A stretch of 64,000 nt of DNA from Beaufortia kweichowensis (Eukaryota; Chordata; Actinopteri; Cypriniformes; Gastromyzontidae), in assembly GCA_019155185.1 (NCBI GenBank), contig CM032801.1, positions 1,222,761 to 1,286,760 on the forward strand. The letters run 5' to 3'. Position 1 is the first letter of the stretch, and every line of letters begins with the position of its first letter. A program made the position numbers and the translations under genes. This document shows positions 57,836-64,000 of the stretch, one piece after another. The notes under the pieces were generated by a model. The model saw only the letters and a list, made by a program, of their open reading frames with translations, had not been told where the DNA came from and ran no database searches.

Positions 57836-60800
57836 TATACATACATATGCTTAATTAGAAATGTATTAAAGCATTTCTGAAAAGCCCTAAATAAAAATGC
57901 TAGTTGACTGTTTGATCCTCTGATAACACAAGTTTTTTTTAAGTTGCACAAATAAAATGTAAGAGAATCTCTGTTTGTTTGGGTTGTAGGCGAGTGTCTC
58001 GGAGGGTGAGATGATGCTGGACGAGTCGGTATCATGTTTTCAGTCTCCAGGCCCCACTGTCACTTTCCAGCATCTCACATACTGCGTCCGGGAGCGAGTG
58101 GGAATGTTCAGCAGGAAGTGGGTAGAAAAGCAGATCCTCAAAGATGTCAGGTGATCTGTGGCATATTTTGACAACTATGTGCAAGTTTGGACACACACTT
58201 GACCTAAATTATGTTTCTCGTGAAAACAGTTCATTGTGTTGTCTTTAAGCAATGTATAGAAAAACTTATTCACAACTAATAGGCCATTCTTAAGTTGTGT
58301 ATTGATAAAACAATCTGGTTTTAACTAATGTCTTTCTTATGCAGTGGCATCATGAACTCTGGAATGAATGCTATAATGGGCCCTACCGGAAGCGGAAAAA
58401 CCTCGTAAGTTCATGTTTATTTATTTCTGTTTGTATGTAGCTGCTGAAATTATTCCCTTATTTTACTGTTGTCATTACAGTAATTATACAATTACACTTG
58501 CAGACTTATATTTGTGACTTATATCTGTTTTCATATAATTTACTGTATTGAAAAGCAGTTATCATACGCTCTTTTTAATTGTTAATTTTATTGTATTTGA
58601 GACACCTGCATTGATGAATTTATCAATATATAAAATATGACCTTTCAACATGTCTTTCTTTAGGCTTTTAGATGTCATTGCCGGACGGAAAGATCCTATG
58701 GGATTAAAATCGGGTCAAGTTCTTGTTGACAACAATATTGTGACCTCTGACCTCAGGCTCTGCTCTGCTTATGTGGTTCAGGTGGGCGAAAAGACTGTAA
58801 AAAAAACAGTTAAAGTGGTGAACAGTTTATTTTTCTGTAAACCACAAAGTAAGAAAATGTAAAGAATATACTGGCTGTACAAACGCAACATAGAATTATT
58901 ACAAAGTAGTCCATATGAAACTGTTTAAATATCTAACTGTTCTTAATGATTTGTCTATGGGTTTGACATTTGTGGATAAACTTTTGCCTTGAGTGAATAT
59001 ATGATGTGTTTTTCAGAATGATATCCTGATGGGCACTCTGACCGTAAGGGAGAACCTGGCTTTCTCTGCCAATCTTCGTCTGTCACGTAGCGAGTATTCC
59101 TCATCGGATAAAGAGATGAGGGTGAATTCTGTCATACAAGAGCTCAGCCTCAAAGACTGTGCAGACACTAAGGTATGTTGTGTTGTCATGCTCTGTGCCT
59201 GTGGAGAATCTGGGACAAAGTGTGTGCCCAAGTCACACAACACAACTATTTCCCAATCACAATGAAATATTTAACCCATCTCGCATCTTACTGGATTATA
59301 TATTGGCTTGCTGTCTCTCAGATAGGAACGGTGTACCTGCGTGGTGTTTCTGGTGGAGAGAAGAAGAGATGCAGCATCGGTATGGAACTCATCACCTCTC
59401 CGACCCTCCTGTTTCTGGATGAACCCACCACAGGTCTGGATGCCAACACTGCCAACTCCATCATGGAACTGCTGCAGAAGTATGAGATCAGTCATTTGTG
59501 CCTTACGTCGCCTCTTTGTTTCATCAAATAATTTTTTTTGTTACAAACAAAGTCTTTACAGCCACGAGTAAAAATGCATTCGTACCACATTCCACTTTAG
59601 ATTGTCAGATTTCTTTTGTCGGCACATATGACTTTCTCATATTTGGATTGTGAGATTGATTTCACAATCCAAATGATTTCAGATCACTTATACAAACCAA
59701 TATAAACTATTTTTTACCCCTGTTGTTGTTGCTTAGGCTCTCCAAAATGGGCAGGACCATCATCTTCTCCATTCACCAGCCACGCTACTCAATCTTCAGG
59801 CAGTTTGACCATCTCTCGCTCATGAATAAAGGAGAAATTATCTATGCTGGAGCTGCTGACAAAGCCATCAGCTACTTTGAGGACTTAGGTACCCACAGAC
59901 AGACTGTACTGACACTAAAACACTGAAAAAACGTTTAAATAACGTTTCTTTAACTGCGTCACTGCATGTTTTCTGCCAACATCACAGGTTACAAGTGTGA
60001 GCCGTTTAACAATCCAGCAGACTTTTTTCTCGATGTCATAAATGGAACCATCCTCCCTCAAAATCAGACAAATGAAACAGGTGCTATTTACGACGGTTTA
60101 ATTATTACACAGCGTCTTGATATAAACATTTGCTTCATGTTTTAGTCTTGGTACTGGAAAATTGGATAGTGGTGGACTGATACAGGTCTGATGCTTGTCA
60201 TTCATGTGTTTGTAGAAAAGTTGAGCAGCAGTGAGGAACATGAGAATCATCTTGCTGTGATGTACAAGCAGTCTCCTCATTTCATCAAGATGAAAGACCG
60301 CCTCACACAGATGTCAGATGGCCTTGACCCTGAGGTCAAGAAAAGTGACATGGCCGGTTATGCTACACCTTTCTGTTATCAGGTACACGAAAGCAACATT
60401 TTGGATAAGCTTGTGTTTATTGAAGGCTAGAAGTCCATCTTTGGATATTTCTGATGAATATTTGTCCCTGTTGCAGCTCTTGTTAGTCAGCGGCCGGACT
60501 GTTAAAAACATCTTGAGGAATCCACAAACGTCCTATGCACAACTGTTTCTTAACATTTTCTTTGGTATTTTGGTTGGACTGATCTACTACCAGATTCCAC
60601 ACACTTTACCAGAGGCTCTTCAAAACAGGTGATCATCTGCAACCTGATCTATCTGACAGTCAAAAGGTGTGAAAAAGGTGTAAATTCTGAATAAAAAAAA
60701 AACTAAATGCGAAGTGAATTGAGAGAGGCAAGACGTGAATAATGCATAAAATAATTTTTACAGTACAGTTATGGCTGTAGTGCTTAAAATAGAATTCGAG

Positions 60801-63207
60801 AAATACGAGAAATGTCAAACTACATTTTCAAGGTATAGCTACAAGACTTGACTTTTGTATATGTTAACATGAGACAAAGTAAAACCTGATAAACCTGTTA
60901 ACGTAGGCCTGATATGGTGCCAGGAAGGAACACAACATAACTTTCAAAACTGTTTCAGTTTTGTATCTTCCTGGGGCATAAGGGCATATTTTACAATATT
61001 CAAAACATGGAGATAAAGTATTAAAGGAGATAAAAGGGAGATAATATTGATTTATTATTGATTGTAAACTCATACAGGTTTGGAACAACATTAAGGTTGA
61101 GTAAACCTTATAACCTGTATTTTATTATTAAATACTATTTTTAGTATTTAATATTGATTTACTTAACACTATTTTAAAATGTGATAAAAGAGTGCTGACC
61201 AATCAGAATCAAGCATTCCAGATATCTGTGGAGAAGCGTTTACATTTTGCTGTACAAACTCGACCACAAATCAACTGTGATACACAGCACAGTAACACAC
61301 GTTAAATTTCCAGCAATACTTATGAAACATTGTATGAAGACACTGTCGCAAAATTAGCAAAATTATTTGACTTTCTCTCTTCAGAACAGGTGCATTCTTC
61401 TTTCTGGTCATCAACATGGTGTTTGGCAACCTGTCTGCGGTCGAGCTGTTTATCAGTGAGAGAGTCCTCTTCATGTAAGTCAACATTGAAGCCTGGTATA
61501 GATTTAAACATAGACCTTTACTAACGTTTCTGTCATCCTCAGCCATGAGAACTCGAGCGGTTACTATCGCACATCTGTGTACTTCCTGTCGAAAGTGTTT
61601 GCTGACCTCCTTCCAAACCGCATCCTCCCTGTATTCATTTTTTCTGCCATCCCATACTTCATGATGGGTGAGTAACAGCACTGAGAAAGAGCAGATATTA
61701 GTGAACTTTGACCTCATTCTAACCATATGTCACTTTAAAAATACATGGCTGTCGGATAAGTTAGTCATTCACTGCCATTAAAGGATCGGTGTACCTTAAA
61801 ATAAACATTTGTATACCATTTACTGCCTCTAACAATCATTTAAAACCTCTATAACTTACCAACAAAAAAATCTGGGATAGAAAATGGAGTATCTGTGTTT
61901 TTGTGTGCAGGTCTAAAGGCTGATGTTGAGGCGTTCTTTCTGTACTGTTTGACCATGAGTCTGGTCAGTCTGTCAGCCGTGAGTTTGGCATTTCTGGTCA
62001 GTGCCAGCGTCGGCTCTTTCGCCATGGCTAACATCCTCATTGCCCTTCCATTTGTCGTCATGATGGTGAGTTTAGTTAAACTGATTCTTTGCGCATCTCT
62101 TTACATACTTACATGTCAGTTTTGTTAAATGATAGTTAGAAAAAGCAGCAATACTTAGATAAAGTCAATTATCTCAGTATGAAACTGTGAGCCAAATACT
62201 GGAGGTTTTACTAAGCAGTGTGTTTTCTCAGGTGTTCGGAGGGTTCCTAGTGAATCTGAATTCAATGCTGAGCTGGATGTCATGGCTGAAGTGGGCCAGT
62301 ATATTCAGATATGGCTACAATGTAAGAGCATTAAAGAATAATTCACTATTCAATAATTGGTAACACTTTGCAGTAAGGTTGTATTTGTTAACATTAGTTG
62401 ATGTTGAACACACAATAAGCTATAATTCTATAACAATTATTAATCTTAGTTCATGTTCATTTCAGCATTTACTATTATATAAATTTTAAATCAGAATCTT
62501 TGTGGTAACATTAGTAAATCCACAATGAACTAACATGAACAATTGACTTTAACAAAGATTAACAAATGCTAAGAAATATACTGCTTGGTGTGAGGTCATT
62601 TTAACTAATGCATTTACTAATGTTAACAAATACAACCTTATTGTAAAGTGCAACATAATAATTTAGTAATTTTGTCTCTTTTTATCTTCCACTGAAGAAA
62701 ATAACAATGTACAGGTTTGGAATTAAGTTTTAAGTTGAAGTAAATAGCAACATTATTTTTTATTTTGGGTAAACTATTCATTTAAAACTTACATATTATT
62801 ACTACCTAGTAAAAGCCATTTACATTTTAGAAATAATCTAACCAAGCTGTTTGTCTTCAGGCACTTGCTATCAATGAGTTAAAAGATCAAGTCTTCACTA
62901 GTAACTACACCAGGTAAGACTGACTCGAGTTCACCATGAATAAATTAACCCTAAAACTAGCAAAGCTGTTTTTAAAGATGGGTGGTTGTGTCACGAGTGA
63001 GATGATTTTGTTGACACATGTTTTGCACACATAAGGAGCTTTCCATCTCTTATTTACAGAATGAGGGGTGAAATGTACCTGGATCATCAGGAGATCGACA
63101 ACAGCACATGGGGTTTTTGGCAGAATCAGGTAGCTCTGGTTGGCATCATGTGCACGTGTTTGATTCTTGCTTATGTGCAGCTACGGTTGATCAATCGCTG
63201 GAAGTGA
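56790..63207 (+). CDS. ABCG2-like ATP-binding cassette half-transporter
   Basis: Sixteen coding exons: 56790-56795, 57990-58150, 58345-58404, 58664-58781, 59017-59172, 59322-59479, 59737-59888, 59988-60080, 60216-60382, 60477-60628, 61385-61474, 61543-61667, 61911-62065, 62232-62321, 62861-62913 and 63060-63207. All junctions are GT-AG with matching phases, giving 627 aa (human ABCG2 655). The order is ATPase first, membrane domain second: Walker A GPTGSGKTS (68-76), Q-loop YVVQND, signature VSGGEKKR (176-183), Walker B LLFLDEP (196-202), H-loop IFSIHQP (His 233), then six expected membrane spans. ABCG2 works as a plasma-membrane homodimer exporting urate, porphyrins and many drugs. The Arg of GYYR, matching human Arg482, is kept. 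The last extracellular loop is short and lacks the three cysteines of human ABCG2. If the two-codon first exon is wrong, ATG 58011 gives 618 aa. Zebrafish has several abcg2 paralogues; I cannot say which this is. Confidence 0.93.
57400..57767. mobile_element. Possible hAT-type remnant in intron 1
   Basis: The right edge TATTGTTGCATCCCTA followed by AT-rich DNA looks like an hAT terminus, and CCGAACCGAAAACCGTGGTT inside matches interiors of such fish elements. A matching left end and an 8-bp duplication were not found, so the limits are approximate. Confidence 0.4.
57412..57448. repeat. GC-rich inverted repeat around a CRE-like site
   Basis: Arms GTGGCGCGC (57412-57420) and GCGCGCCAC (57440-57448) enclose TGACGTC (57426-57432), a CREB/ATF-type core. 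It lies in an intron, perhaps inside transposon DNA, so a regulatory role is only a possibility. Confidence 0.5.
57773..57832. repeat. (CA)n microsatellite
   Basis: About 30 CA dinucleotides, almost uninterrupted, directly after the possible hAT end. Open frames through it on both strands are repeat artefacts. Confidence 0.97.
59641..59674. repeat. Perfect 13-bp hairpin in the abcg2-like intron 6
   Basis: ATTTGGATTGTGA (59641-59653) and its exact reverse complement (59662-59674) flank an 8-nt loop GATTGATT. No repeat family was recognised around it. Confidence 0.85.
62364..62650. mobile_element. Inverted-repeat MITE in the abcg2-like intron 14
   Basis: A 287-bp element with long imperfect inverted ends: CACTTTGCAGTAAGGTTGTA at the left and TACAACCTTATTGTAAAGTG at the right, each followed inward by GTTAACATTAG-type sequence. 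This is a familiar fish non-autonomous DNA transposon end. It lies between exons 62232-62321 and 62861-62913 without touching splice signals. Confidence 0.8.
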
Positions 63208-63776
63208 CCGTGATCATGATAATGCGCACTAAAACAGAGAAATGTGTTGGACATTTACAGCGGCAGATGCAATGAGACTCTTAAACACCCTACCTCTGCC
63301 TGTAATGAAGCCACAATGAAGTGCAAAGCTTTGGGAATTTTTTATATACATTACATTTTATATACAAGCTGTGAACCAAGTACAGAGGCTGATTTGTGCT
63401 TTTATTCTTTTAGTTAAGACCAAGAGGCATGTTTTAATGTTTGTGAAACATGTAGAGCTATTTTACATCAATTACTGACAATATTGGCATAAAATACTTT
63501 TTTTTTTAATGGGGTTTTTACATTGTCTGTGAATGTATAAAGATGTATGTGTATGTGTTTCTTTAACATTTCTTAAAAAAGGGCTAATGTTGAATTACAT
63601 TGTTTGGACTGAAGGATTGATGTTGAATGTATCTTGACTGTACTGTACACTTGTTTCAATGGTGAAGTTCCCCACAAAAATAAGACCACAAAGAAAAAGG
63701 TTTAGGTTGGTTTAATTTCAATTGTTTAAAACAAAGACAACATGCTCGGTGTGTACACTGTGAAGCACAAAATAAA
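63208..63776 (+). other. 3' UTR of the abcg2-like gene
   Basis: It follows the TGA at 63205-63207. AATAAA at 63771-63776 is the most likely polyadenylation signal, with no earlier canonical one noted, giving a UTR of about 570 bases. Confidence 0.55.
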
Positions 63777-64000
63777 ATCAGACCATTATTGAAAACATTT
63801 AGTAAGCAATACAAGATCAGTAGAGTGAAGGGAACGGTTAATGTCAAACATCACTTTTCCCTTCAGCTCATTAATACCAGACATAAACTTGACAAAGTGA
63901 AAGAGAATCAATTTCCATTAAGATTAAATCACTCATTAAAAAGTTTAAATTCACTGGCCTCACATGAGCTTGTATTTTCAGTTTACAGTAGACTTGAAGA
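63777..64000. other. Right window edge, nothing recognised
   Basis: Unique-looking AT-rich sequence without a supported gene. Confidence 0.4.

Noticed and set aside
57612..58035. Cys-Val-rich open frames on the minus strand
   Set aside because: They are translations of the (CA)n tract.
61271..61726. A 151-codon minus-strand frame
   Set aside because: It lies opposite exons 61385-61474 and 61543-61667 of the abcg2-like gene and spans their introns.

Overview
The window is vertebrate nuclear DNA, most likely from a teleost fish of the carp group (Cypriniformes). The evidence is intron-rich vertebrate genes with GT-AG splicing, L2-type LINEs with a TGAAT-like tail, hAT-type DNA transposons, a tRNA-derived SINE with an L2-like tail, and short terminal-inverted-repeat elements of the kind scattered through cyprinid introns. 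There is no bacterial or plasmid content.

Layout. 1-20255 is a continuous tandem satellite (unit about 263 bp, about 77 copies) with a higher-order repeat of about 4.1-5.1 kb. 20256-20815 is the 3' end of a minus-strand LINE. About 20830-33597 is a defective class-I-like endogenous retrovirus: LTR, tRNA-Trp primer site, a 42-bp minisatellite in the leader, gag, an in-frame UGA between gag and pol, and a damaged pol. In the env position lies an open frame for a shortened OARD1-type macro domain (ADP-ribosyl hydrolase fold). A full-length L1/Tx1-type LINE (22333-27991) is inserted in gag with a 15-bp target duplication. 33969-36777 is a broken CACTA-like transposase gene interrupted by a SINE, a 100-base assembly gap and an LTR fragment. 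36.8-42.3 kb is AT-rich intergenic DNA holding a 360-bp solo LTR and a 41-bp minisatellite.

Three host genes follow, all with intact reading frames when spliced: c1d (minus, 45164-42356, 145 aa, exosome cofactor), slc29a3 (plus, 47441-52793, 476 aa, lysosomal/mitochondrial-type nucleoside transporter ENT3) and an abcg2-like half-transporter (plus, 56790-63207, 627 aa). c1d and slc29a3 are head to head. Their introns carry nested hAT elements, two small inverted-repeat elements and perfect hairpins. A 5'-truncated L2 LINE (about 53345-56135) separates slc29a3 from the abcg2-like gene.

The most unusual items are the macro-domain frame attached to the retrovirus, the perfect 37-bp hairpin in slc29a3 intron 4, the higher-order satellite, the solo LTR whose empty site survives in a neighbouring duplicate, and the loss of the extracellular cysteines in the ABCG2-like protein. 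Reading was by eye; family names rest on recognised motifs, not on searches.
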